Assembly: GCA_018398585.1 (NCBI GenBank)
Contig: JAGTTD010000008.1
Location: 7,080,501-7,144,500 of the forward strand
Direction of reading: 5' to 3'
DNA: 64,000 bases
Origin: Simmondsia chinensis
Lineage: Eukaryota; Streptophyta; Magnoliopsida; Caryophyllales; Simmondsiaceae
Shown here: positions 12,701 to 22,867 of the stretch, piece by piece
How the letters are laid out: the number at the start of each line of letters is the position of its first letter
Numbering within the stretch: position 1 is the first letter of the stretch
Translations under genes and position numbers: made by a program
The notes under the pieces: generated by a model
Databases searched by the model: none
The model's input: the letters and a program-made list of their open reading frames with translations, nothing else
Told to the model about the DNA's origin: nothing

Positions 12701-13693
12701 AGTTTGATAATGGCAAAGGGGTCATTATATGTTTGTATGTCGATGACATGCTGATATTCGGTACTGATATGAAACAAGTAGAGAGAACTAAACAGTTTCT
12801 CTCTGAAAACTTTGCTATGAAAAACATGAGTGAGGCGGAGGTGACCCTTTAGAATTGTAAGGAGTGGTGATTCCATTTCCTTGACACAGTCTCACTACAT
12901 TGAAAATGTGTTGAAAAAGTTCCATTTCTTTGATTGTGCTCCGATATCCATTCCAATGGATCCTAGTATGAAATTAGTACCGAATGGTGGTGCTCCAGTG
13001 GCACAACTAGAGTACGCACGAGCCATTGGCTGTCTTATGTATGCCATGACAAGCACAAGGCCTGATATCGCCTTTGCTGTTGGAAAGCTGAGTAGATATA
13101 CCAGCAATCTGAGTAAGATGCACTGGGATACGATGCATCAGGTACATAAGTACCTAAAGAAGACTATGAACTATGGTCTCTCTTATGTAAGGTATCCTCC
13201 TATTTTGGAGGGGTACTCTGATGCAAGTTGGATCTCCGATGTGGAGGATCATGCGTCTACGAGTGGATGGGTATTCATAATTGGTGGGGGTGCGGTTTCT
13301 TGGGGTTCTAAAAAACAAACTTGCATATCTGATTATACAATGGCGGCGGAGTTTATAGCTCTTGCTTCTGTGGCTAAAGAAGCCGAGTGGTTAAAAGATC
13401 TCTTGTATGAGATACCTTTGTGGCCGAAGCCAATCTCACCAATTTCTATCCACTGTGATAGTTAGGCTACGCTTTCTAGAGTGTACAGTGAGGTGTATAA
13501 CGAGAAGTCCAGACACATTGGTGTAAGGAATAGTATGGTGAGACACCTTATTCGGGAAGGTGTTATCATTGTGGACTTTGTGACAACAAGTCAGAATCTA
13601 GCGGATCCATTCACTAAAGACTTGGCTAGAGACTTGGTTCTGAGAATAAGTGAAGGGATGGGGTTGAAACCTGTCATATTTAGTCGCCCATGA
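9780..13693 (+). pseudogene. Copia B gag-pol, few lesions
   Basis: Starts MASSLREMTANFVKLDNF at 9780. The gag runs to about 10500 with a stop at 9960-9962. The zinc knuckle is intact (CWECRKPGHLRKDC, 10518-10560). Protease DSGATRHG is at about 10680. A stop lies at 10800-10802. WHHRLGHVNF and the HHCC-type region lie at 11060-11170. The integrase includes IHSDL, SDRGGEYY and QNGVAERK, with a frameshift near 11325 and a W-to-TAG change at 11600-11602. The reverse transcriptase (12190-12850) has YVDDMLIFG after a frameshift near 12540. Another frameshift near 12850 precedes RNase H (12881-13690; GYSDASW, AAEFIAL, RHIGVR), which has one stop at 13463-13465. Five to eight lesions in 3.9 kb make it non-coding but recent. 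Confidence 0.92.
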
Positions 13694-14262
13694 TAGGCCC
13701 TCAACTCGACGCCTAGTATAACGCTAGGTCTCTGGTTCAATGAGAGAGACTTGTCATCCGTGTGATTGCATGCACTAAATGAGAATTTTTTCCATCCCGA
13801 GTGTGAAGTGCTTGATACCTGCGTAAGATATTCTAAAAGGATGAGCAAAAGCTCTTAATGGACCTAGTTTTAGAACTTATTGAATGTCGCTTCGCAAGGA
13901 CATGATCAATGAGGTCCACCTTAGTGTGTGTTGAAGTTTGGCCGCTTCAAAGGGGTGATTTTTGACTAAGGGTTTGGCCATGAAACGCTCACGAATGGTA
14001 CAGGACACAAAGCCGCAAACGTGTCGATTTGGGAGTTGTAGGGTGTGTACGGTGAGTACGCCTTGTGCGTTATTAGATAGTCGTTTAGTCAAATGGGTTG
14101 TATGGTTCAAAACTTGGTCTATCATTTTCGATCCGATTAACTGTATGGTCTTTTCACTAGTTGGGGGTTCAATCGTGAGACACCCTCGTTGATGCACAAT
14201 AAGGCCTCCTTTAACAGAGATGTCATTTTGAGATTGGTTGTATTTTGAAAATGGTGGGGGAT
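13694..14262 (+). other. 3' leader of copia B with polypurine tract
   Basis: Non-coding stretch of about 570 bases between the end of pol and the 3' LTR, conserved in A (8446-8981). It ends in the purine-rich aaaatggtggggga (14249-14262 region), the expected plus-strand primer, directly before TGTTG of the LTR. Confidence 0.75.
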
Positions 14263-15012
14263 TGTTGATGTATTTTCAAAATATGTGTTGAACAATACGT
14301 AAATATGTTAAATGTTGTTTATGTATGTATAAGATGTATTTGAGATTGTCCCGATACTTGTTTTGAATATTAAGAGCTTGTTAGAAGTGTGTGTTGACAC
14401 ATGGGCCATGTTTGTCGACACACAATCCAACAGAACGATGGGAAAACAGCTGTGTGTCGACACACATGACCCGTGTGTTGACACACAGCCTTTTGCAGAA
14501 GCGCATGGAGGAACTCTGTGTGTCAACACATAGGAAGTGCGTGTCGACACATAGATCTACAGTAAGTATGTGTGTCAATCTGTGTGTCAATACACATGTC
14601 TGTTTTGACAGTTTGTCTGCGCGATTTTTTCCTGGTTCGTGTGTCGCTTTTGGCTCTTCATTTTGGGACGTCTCTTTTCATGAATACATATATATACTCT
14701 ACACTTTTATGATGAATGTGATTTGGATGAAAAGCACAAGGGAAAAGTAAGATTAAAAGGATCTTTGTATTTAAGTGTTCTTGAGTGTTCTTGTGTTATA
14801 TTCTTGAATTACAAACACCAATCTCTTCATATCTCGATCTATCTCTCCCTTTACGTATCCTCACTTCATTTTTAGTTGTTGTTGTATCCCCGAGGATATT
14901 TCGTATATCGAAATAAACCTTAAGGAAAGTGATTACACAGCCTCAACACCTGAGATCTCGCGGTTACCCGATTACAAGTATTTTGCAAGTATTTCGCAAA
15001 TTTGTTCTAACA
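14263..15012 (+). repeat. 3' LTR of copia B
   Basis: Begins TGTTGATG, ends TTCTAACA, and is followed by the atatg duplication. It aligns with 9019-9750 apart from scattered substitutions and one indel of about 18 bases. Confidence 0.92.
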
Positions 15013-15017
15013 ATATG

Positions 15018-15726
15018 TTAAACATTGTTTAATATGTGTATATGATGTGTTTGAGATTGTCCTGATACTTGTCTAAGTGTTTAAAACTTGTTAGGAGTGT
15101 GCATCGACTCATGGGCCATTTGTGTCGACACATAATCCAACAAAACCGCAGGGGAACAGCTGTGTGTCGATACACAAGGTCCGTGTGTCGACACACAGCC
15201 AATTACAGAAGCGCACGGAGAATGTGTCGACACACAATCATATATTAACCTCGTATGTCGATGTGTGTGTCAACACACAGGAGCTGTGTGCCAACACACA
15301 GCTTTGATACACAGGTCTGTTTTAGTGGTTCGCTGTGCGATTTTTTCTCAGTTCATTGTAGCTCTTTTCGGTTGGTCTTTGGGCCATCTCTGTTCGTGGT
15401 ATACATATATATTCTCCCAGATTTCATACTCGTTACTTATTTGGTTTTTGCATCAAAAGAAAGAGAGAAAAAGAGATTGCAAAGAACTTTGAATATACTT
15501 GTGTTCTTGTGTTGTCGTATTCAAGAAAAGTGTGGAAAAACTTCAATCTCCCTACATCTCTATCAATCTCTCCCTTTACTCACTCTCACTTCACAATTGG
15601 CTGTTGTTGTATCCTTGAGAATATTTCGTATACCGAAATAAACCTTAAGGAAAGTGATTACAAAGCATCAACACCTGAGATCTTTCTGTTATTCGTTTGC
15701 AAGTATTTTTATGATTTGCACTAACA
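15018..15726 (+). repeat. 3' LTR of copia A, second part
   Basis: Continues the A LTR after B: ttaaacattgtttaatatg matches the 5' LTR from about 3845 on. It contains the palindrome block 15090-15320 and GAAATAAACCTTAAGG near 15637, and ends ctaaca at 15726. Confidence 0.88.
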
Positions 15727-16361
15727 GACTTAATATATACAATAAATATTATGTCACTCTTATTCCTATTATTAGAAATAATATTGTTCCATGGTATTTT
15801 TCCTAATATATAGTAGTTACAGTTCGAATAAAGTGCATAAAATTTATAGGAATGTGACTTGGAGTGTTAAACACAATGATTGGACAAACGAAAGTCAACA
15901 AGGGTTTATTTGATATTATTTTATATTTACAATTTTAGACCTTGAAAAGGTAAAAAACTAGGTTTGAATATGTTTTTGATTTTCCATTTTAAAATTTTTT
16001 ACTAAATTAGAAAAAAAGTGAAAATAGAAACTGAAATTAAAGAAAATTGTTTACAAAATATGGTTTTTAGTTTCTAAAGCTGAGTTAGAATTTAACATGG
16101 GTATTAAACTTTTGATTCTTATCTTAGAATCTTGCAATTCTAAGATCTTATAATTGTCGTTGATCCCGATATAAAGTAGAATTTAAATTTTGTGTAATCT
16201 TACGATCCAATGATATTAATGAAACTAAATGATAGGATTATAATACAATTTTACCGATCTTAGCCCAAAGTAAAAGAAGTTAAATTAAGCATTGATATAC
16301 CCTTACAAAACTTAAGTTTAAGTTGTAATCTTAAATTATCTAATATAAAATATGATTAGCA
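15727..16361. other. AT-rich spacer, no gene seen
   Basis: No coding sense and no RNA gene recognised. It ends in tagca (16357-16361), the left target duplication of the solo LTR. Confidence 0.5.
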
Positions 16362-16420
16362 TGTTGGAAAAAGAAACAACTATTTTTGAACCACCCTTTT
16401 CGTAACCCTTTCAAAAGGTT

Positions 16421-16771
16421 TGTCCCACATTGGAAAATCGTCTCATCTCAAATAATGTAGTACAAGATAAATCTCTTGAATTAACATAAATGTGAGAGGT
16501 CAATGGGAACAAGTCACACTGCCGCGACTACCAGGACCCGGATGGGTGTTCCGCTTTTCAACATATGTTTCTATTTATCTCGAAAAGCGTTTTAACAAAA
16601 CATTAATTCTATACCACTCTCCATTAAAACACTTCCTTTTCCTATATAGAAAAAGTCATTTAATCCTTCCTAATTGTGGTCTTTCTTGTTGACATTTGAA
16701 GACCTTTTCCCAAGGGTGGCTTTTGGGATATGAGGCACCTCTTCCCAAGAGGTGCATACCCTACTATAAAA
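16421..16771 (+). promoter_or_regulatory. Probable LTR promoter
   Basis: TGTCCCACATTGG at 16421 and TATAAAA at 16765-16771 inside the solo LTR. The TATA lies about 250 bases before the insertion point of C. The first motif resembles the upstream element of plant snRNA genes but is also common in plant LTRs. Confidence 0.45.
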
Positions 16772-17019
16772 TCTCAATCCTAGATGATTTAGGATTGAGC
16801 GCAACTTCTCAATAATTCTCTCTTCCTTTCTACCCTTCTGTCTTTTTGGGAAAAGTTCGAGTGGCACTCCTATCCAGCAATTGACGAGTGCACATTAAGA
16901 GTAGGATCGCATTAATCCTGAAGGACGGCCACCGGTTATACTGTGTGCACTAGAGCAGCGGCAAAATCTTTTTTGGTAACCATGGTCTTTACCACGACGC
17001 GGTATCACTGTTTTGTAAG

Positions 17020-17504
17020 TGATGCAGCGCGTGATGGGAAAAATTGGGCAACGGAAAGGTTCAACGGCATTCAATTTTGAATTTTATTATTACTGAAATA
17101 AAATTAACAAAAGAGGCTCATAAACTCGTTTTTCACAGGTCGAGAAATCAATATTACAAAAAGGAAGAAAATAATTTCTTGGAATTCTAAATTGGATGCT
17201 TCAAAGCCTAACCCCACTCCTTTTATAGGGAAGATTAAGGATTTAAATCTACTAAAATTAAGGAAATAAAATATGAATAAATTTGGAAATTGAGCTAGAT
17301 AAGTAAAATATCTAAACCTTCCTATCCTAATAAAATCTGAATAAAATCTAGAATTAAACTAGATAAGTAAAATATGTAAACTTTCCTAAAAACAAGGCTA
17401 AACACAAGGCTCCAAAGCTTGACGATCACCCGGACCTGCTCTGCTTGGCGTCACGCTAAGTTCATCCTACCGCCAAGCTGAACGCCACTCAGCTCGCTGC
17501 ATCA
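17020..17504 (-). repeat. 3' LTR of gypsy C
   Basis: Left LTR, the 3' one in element orientation. The pol reading frame runs into it by about 40 bases (stop near 17467). Confidence 0.92.
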
Positions 17505-20500
17505 TCCTCCCCGGGTTGGAAGGAATTCGTCCTCGAATCTGACTGGGGATCAACGTTGTTGTTTCGCCAAAGTACGGGCTAAGATGTTTGACGTTGAAGA
17601 CGTCGGAAGTTCGCATGCCAGGCGAGAGCTGTAGGCGGTAAGCGTTGTCGTTCATTTTCTCAAGAACCACTAGCGAACCTATCTTTTGTGCCGAGAGCTT
17701 ATTATACTCCCAAGCTAGGAATCGTTCTCGTGTTAAGATAGCCCAGACTTTCTCGCCAACTTGAAAGTGAATACCTCGCTGCCTACTATCACGGCCATCC
17801 TTGTACTTGGCGTTAACCTTCAATAACCGCTCCCTTGTCTGTTCATGAATGTCCTGAAGGGAAGATATGAAGTCTGCTACCTTGCCATGAGGACGCGCCA
17901 AGTTTGGAAATGGCGCTAGGAGCTCGTGGAGTGAACCCATAGACACCTTGAAATGGTGTGAACCCCGTGCTTCTGTTTACTGGACTTTTGTAGGCGAATT
18001 CAGCTTGGTGAAGCTTCTGTGCCCCAACTCTTGGGATTTTCTGCAGCCAAACATCGAAGTATGTTCCCTAAGGAACGGTTGGTAACCTCAGTTTGGCCAT
18101 CGGTTTGCGGGTGATGGACAGTGCTGAAGGAAAGTGTAGTGTTTGCCAACTTCCAAACGCTCCGCCAGAAGTGATTGACGAACCAAACGTCTCTATCAGA
18201 CACAATGCTAGACGGTAAGCCATGGAGCTTGTGGACGTCTTTGAAGTAAAGACTTGCACCGTGGGTGGCGTCCGCGGCTTTCTTGCAACCAATGAAGTGA
18301 GCCATTTTCGAAAACTGGTCAACAACAACAAAAATGGAATCAATCCCGCCAACTGTTCGCGGCAACCCCAACACGAAGTCCATGCTCACGTCTGCCCACG
18401 GTTGATTGGGTACCGGTAACGGTAAGTAGAGTCCCACGTTCGTCATCCCTCCTTTAGAAATCTGACAAGTATGGCATCACTTGACAAATTTTTCAACCTC
18501 TTTGCGGATTGTGGGCTAGAAATAAGTGGCAGTAATGAGCCTCAACGTCTTGTCCCTACCAACATGTCCAGAGTTATGCTTCTCCTTTATTATCTTCTGA
18601 CGCCAACTAGATCTTGGGACTCACAGTTGGTTCCCCTTGAACAAATATCCATCGCGGATCGAGTAATCCGGTACTGGGCCAAGTTGTGCGTCACGCCAAA
18701 TGCTGCTGAAGGTTGGGTCACCATGGTACAAATCCTTGAAATGTTCGAACCCGGTAACTTCAGTCTTACATTGCGTTAAGACCATGGTCCTCCTGCTTAA
18801 GGCGTTAGCCACCTTATTCATCGCGCCATAAGTGTGTTTGATTGAGAAGTGGAAGAGTTGGATGAAACCCGCCCACTTGGCATGCCTCTCTGACAACTTC
18901 TCTTGACTATTGATCAATTTTAGGGCTATGTTGTCTGAGTACAGAATAAACTCACGGTTTTCCAGATAAGATTTCCAATGTCGGAGCGCACTGACCAAAG
19001 CGTAAAACTCTAAGTCGTATGTTGAATATCTCAACTTACTCCCATGAAGTTTCTCACTGAAGAAAGCAACCGGTCTTCCTTCTTGACTTAGGACGGCGCC
19101 AATACCAACTTTTAAAGCGTCAGTGTGCAGCTCATACGTCTTCTGAAAGTCTAGTAACGCCAACACTGGGGCTGTTGTCAGCTTTTCCTTGATGATGGCG
19201 AAAGCAGATGCAGCTTCAAGTGTCCACACGAAAGAACCCTTCTTAAGGCAGTCTGTGATAGGCGCCTCGATGGAGCTGAAGCCAGGAACGAAGCGCCCGT
19301 AGAATGACGCCAGTCCATGGAAGCTTCGCGCTTCGCTAATGGTTTTTGGTGGTGGCCAGTCACGAATAACTGCGATTTTACCTTCATCAACTGAAATACC
19401 GTCGTTGGAAACAATGAAGCCAGGAAGGTCACCTTCTCCTTCATAAATTCACACTTTTTCAATGTTGCAAACAAACTCTGACTCCTCAAAGTAAGAAGAA
19501 CCTCTCTCAAATGATCAACGTGCTCAGTACGGTTACGACTGTAAATTAAAATGTCATCAAAATAGAAGACGACAAACTTGCCAATGAACGAACGTAATAC
19601 CTAGTTCATGAACCTCATGAAGGTACTAGGTGCGTTGGAGATACCAAACGGCATAACCAACCACTCATAGAGAGCTTCTCTTGTCTTGAAGGCTGTCTTC
19701 CATTCATCCCTGGGAAATATACGTATCTAATGGTAGCCACTTTTGAGGCCCAGCTTGGTAAATACCTTGGCGCTTTGTAATTGGTCCAACAGATCATCCA
19801 GTCTTGGGATTGAAAAACGGTACCGCACTGTTATTTTGTTGATGGCTCTGCTATCCACACACATACGCCAACTCCCATCCTTCTTTGGCGTCAGCAAGGC
19901 CGGGACAACGCAAGGGCTCAGGCTCTCCCTGATGAAACCTCTAGCAAGCAACTCCTCAACTTGGCGTCTGAGCTCTTCATGCTCAGAAGGACTCATGCGG
20001 TAATGGGGTTTGTTTGGTAGGTATGCGCAAGGGACCAGATCGATCCTGTGCTGAATGTCACGCAAAGGTGGCAGTGTGGCCGCTAATTCGTGTGGGAACA
20101 CATCAGCAAACTTCTTTAATAGAGGCAAGATCTCACTTGGTGGCTTGTCGGACACACTGTTAGCTTCCTTCCCAATCAGAACGAACACAACCTTGGTGTC
20201 GCCAACTTCTTAAGCAAACCTGGCACGACCTTGCACATTGGGGTGTTGAGCCACGGTAGCCTTTGGTTGCTCTTCCTTCTTGGGTAAAAGCACTGTTTTC
20301 ACTCCTTCATACATAAAATTGTACGCGTTTCTCCGTCCATCGTGCACAGCTCCTCGGTCATATTGCCAACGACGCCCTAAGAGTAGGTGACATGCGTCCA
20401 TGGCGACTACATCGCACCATACTCCCTCCTTGTATCTTGGTCCTATTGAGAAATTCACGAAACATCGTTTGGAAACTGTCACCTGATTACCCTTCTTCAA

Positions 20501-21871
20501 CAAAGACAAACGGTATGGTTGAGGATGGGCTTCAGTCTTTAACGCCAATTTGTTAACTGCCTCCTCAGAGATGATGTTTTCACAGCTTCCTGAGTCTATA
20601 ACCACATGGCAAACTTTTCCGCCAATAGTACAGGTCGTTTGGAAGATATGGTTCCTCAACCAGCTGTCTCCTTGTTCATTCCTTGGCGTGAGGCAGACAC
20701 GCCTAACGATTAGACATTAACCCTCATCTCCTATAATGGGGTCCTCTCCTTGTTCCGCTAATTCTTCTTGACCATCTTCTTCAATGGCCTCGTCTTCCTC
20801 TTCAGTAGGCTCGTTAATGAGAAGAGCCTTACCCGGTCTGTCTCCCTTTCGGCATTCGGAGGCACGGTGACCTACTTCTCCGCACTTGAAGTAATGTATA
20901 TGGGACGAACCGCCTGCCTCTTGATTAACCTGCTTCCCAATAACGACAGGAAGGGCTCTGTTTTGGGTGTTTTGATTCTGAGTTGGCGGTACACGATTTT
21001 GATCCTTGTCGCCTGCTTGTGTGTTCCCGGTCACGCTAGAAGGGCGGGCGCCTTTGTTGTCGTTCCACGTTCACGGCTCTCTGAGATGCCCCCGCCACAA
21101 TAAAGATATCAAACATGTTGAGTACGTCTTGGATGGGCTCTCTTAGGCCACTAATAAAGCAATCTGCCAACTTTTCTTCAGACTCTGCCAAGTCGTTTCT
21201 GGTGACTAGGGAGTTGAACTCAGCAGTGTAGTCTTCAACGGACTTCGAACCTTGGCGTAACCCTTGAAGGCGCTGGTACATAATCCGTGCATGATTGTAC
21301 GGCAAGAAGGCGCTACGAAGGTGTTTCTTCATCTTCTCCCATGTTTCAATCTTAGACTTTCCTTGCCTGAATCGGGTTTGTTTCAGTTGGTGCCACCAGG
21401 TGGCAGCACTACCCCGAAGGCAAGTAGCGACGAGCGGCGCCTGTTTTCTCTCCGGTATCTCCCTAAACTCAAGGACTTCCTCGTCGGCTACTAGCCAAAC
21501 TAAGAACTCCTTCGGACGTCCTCCTCATTGAACTCCGGTATTTCGATCCGAAGCCCGGATTCCCACCTCCGATCGTCACAATCTTCACCACAGCGCTTTT
21601 GGCGCCTGGGCCTTAGGTTCGGTTGGTCTTCATCGAAGAAAGGGTTCATAAAGGGGTCATCCTCGTCTTCACCATTCACGCCAGGCGAAAAGTGGCGTTG
21701 GTGCCTCGCTCCACCCATAGAGTTGAGGTTAGCACCGATTTGGACCAAGTGTTGCTCGATCCGCTAGAATCTCTCTTCCAGTTCCTCAAATTTCCTCTCG
21801 TGCTGCCGGTGGCGATCTCGGTCGGTAATGTCTTCCGCGGTGGCGTTCCTTTGACGTCTACCAGGGGCCAT
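17467..21871 (-). pseudogene. Gypsy C gag-pol, broken
   Basis: Starts MAPGRRQRNATAED at 21871, with a stop after 35 codons (21764-21766). Gag capsid region 21036-21332 (YQRLQGLRQGSKSVEDY). The zinc knuckle near 20880 reads YFKCGEVGHRASEC, so its first Cys is Tyr. Protease VIDSGS near 20600. Reverse transcriptase 19450-20188 ([25 protein letters not shown] near 19545) with a frameshift near 19740. RNase H 18780-19229. Integrase HHCC region 18460-18600, with W-to-TAG and R-to-TGA stops. Integrase core 18000-18446 with the three acidic residues in MDFV, SDRD and GQTEVTN. C-terminal part 17467-17946 (RTSDVFNVKHLSPY). No chromodomain is evident. Confidence 0.92.
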
Positions 21872-21891
21872 CGTTACAGGAAGCAAACTGT

Positions 21892-21903
21892 GCTCTGATA
21901 CTA
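21892..21903 (-). other. tRNA-Met primer-binding site of gypsy C
   Basis: TAGTATCAGAGC on the minus strand, one base from the usual TGGTATCAGAGC, two bases inside the 5' LTR. Confidence 0.8.
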
Positions 21904-21905
21904 GA

Positions 21906-22393
21906 TGATGTAGCGCGTGATGGGAAAAATTGGGCAACGGGAAGGTTCAACGGCCTTCCCTTTGAAATTTTATTATTACTGAAATAAAATTAACAAAAGA
22001 GGTTCATAAACTCGTTTCTCACAGGTCGAAAAATCAAGATTACAAAAAGGAAGAAAATAATTTCTTGGAATTCTAAATTGGATGCTCCAAAGCCTAACCC
22101 CTCTCCTCCTTTTATTGGAAAAATTAAGGATTTAAATCTACTAAAATTAAGGAAATAAAATATGAATAAAATTGGGAATTGAGCTAGATAAGTAAAATAT
22201 CTGAACCTTCCTATCCTAATAAAATCTGAATAAAATATGAAATTAAACTAGATAAGTAAAATATCTTAACTTTCCTAAAAACAAGGCTAAACACACGGCT
22301 CCAAAGCGTGACGTTCACCCGGACCTACTCTGCTTGGCGTCACGCCAGGTTCATCCTACTGCCAAGCTGGACGCCACTCAGCTCGCTGCATCA
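21906..22393 (-). repeat. 5' LTR of gypsy C
   Basis: Right LTR. Begins and ends as the left one and aligns along its length with scattered substitutions. Confidence 0.92.
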
Positions 22394-22465
22394 GTAAGAT
22401 CTTTCCAATTTGCTTCCCCTCCCCTTTTATTGCTATGCTTGAATATTAGTCTAATTTTTCTAACA

Positions 22466-22783
22466 TAGCAGCTATCATTTCGAAAGCTCTCACAATCATT
22501 TGAGCATAGATTTACACATCTATGCTACAAATAATATAGTATCTTATTTGATTATATTTCTTATAAGTTGGGTTCTCATACAATTCTTTTGTGAACTATC
22601 TAACTAATTTTAATACCAACAACAATTACAACATAAAATTAGTAGAATATCACAATTCTCGATTCAAGATCTTAGAATTCTCGATTCTGAAAGCCCCAAA
22701 CCAAAGTAGAATCCAAATGTGAATAATCTAACGATGCCAAACATAACCTTAGATAATGAGATTGATATTAATGGGATAATTAA
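22466..22783 (-). other. Region just downstream of the SCPL stop codon
   Basis: 318 bases between the SCPL stop codon and the solo LTR. It is AT-rich and non-coding and must hold the 3' UTR and polyadenylation signal if the transcript ends before the LTR. No clear AATAAA was picked out on the minus strand. Confidence 0.4.
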
Positions 22784-22867
22784 TTATAAGGGCTGTCCCG
22801 AGATCCACCTTTTGAACATAGCTTCACTTTCTTTAGGCCTATATTCAGGAGCTGTATGCCCTCCTCC
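22784..22867 (-). CDS. SCPL: SCPL last exon
   Basis: 28 codons including the stop. Starts [13 protein letters not shown] with the catalytic His and ends [11 protein letters not shown], the usual length and ending of plant SCPLs. The acceptor CAG is at 22868-22870. Confidence 0.93.
   Translation of the reverse strand, partial: GGGHTAPEYRPKESEAMFKRWISGQPL

Larger units (their letters stand above)
9019..15012 (+). mobile_element. Ty1/copia element B, nested in the 3' LTR of A
   Basis: A full-length copia element with a 732-base 5' LTR, a gag-pol interrupted at only a few points, a purine tract and a 750-base 3' LTR. The target duplication is atatg (9014-9018 and 15013-15017). A and B are the same family, as their LTRs and proteins align along their whole length. 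B is younger: it is nested in A and has fewer defects. Confidence 0.93.
3803..15726 (+). mobile_element. Ty1/copia element A (host of nested element B)
   Basis: An old copia element with a 5' LTR at 3803-4602, a broken gag-pol at 4633-8445, and a 3' LTR in two parts (8982-9018 and 15018-15726) because element B landed inside it. Flanks aactt and gactt differ at one base. The 5' LTR begins TATTG where its relatives begin TGTTG, a loss of the terminal TG. Compared with B it lacks about 100 bases in the reverse transcriptase near 7325. It is older than B. Confidence 0.88.
17020..22393 (-). mobile_element. Ty3/gypsy element C
   Basis: Complete in structure: LTRs 17020-17504 and 21906-22393 (485 and 488 bases), termini TGATGCAGCG and CGCTGCATCA, and an exact gtaag duplication (17015-17019 and 22394-22398). 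The primer site next to the right LTR reads TAGTATCAGAGC on the minus strand, close to the initiator-Met tRNA consensus. A purine tract lies at 17505-17515. The domain order protease, reverse transcriptase, RNase H, integrase is Ty3/gypsy. Confidence 0.94.
16362..22465 (+). mobile_element. Solo LTR, split by gypsy element C
   Basis: 16362-17019 joined to 22399-22465 (22394-22398 is the duplicated gtaag) makes one LTR of about 725 bases. It starts TGTTGG and ends CTAACA, and is flanked by an exact 5-bp duplication tagca (16357-16361 and 22466-22470). No internal region or second LTR exists, so it is the product of LTR-LTR recombination. The plus orientation is suggested by a TATA box at 16765-16771. 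The superfamily cannot be told from an LTR alone. Confidence 0.85.

Noticed and set aside
16421..16500. snRNA gene promoter (GTCCCACAT element)
   Set aside because: The motif lies in an LTR with its own TATA at 16765, and no snRNA-like sequence follows at the required spacing.
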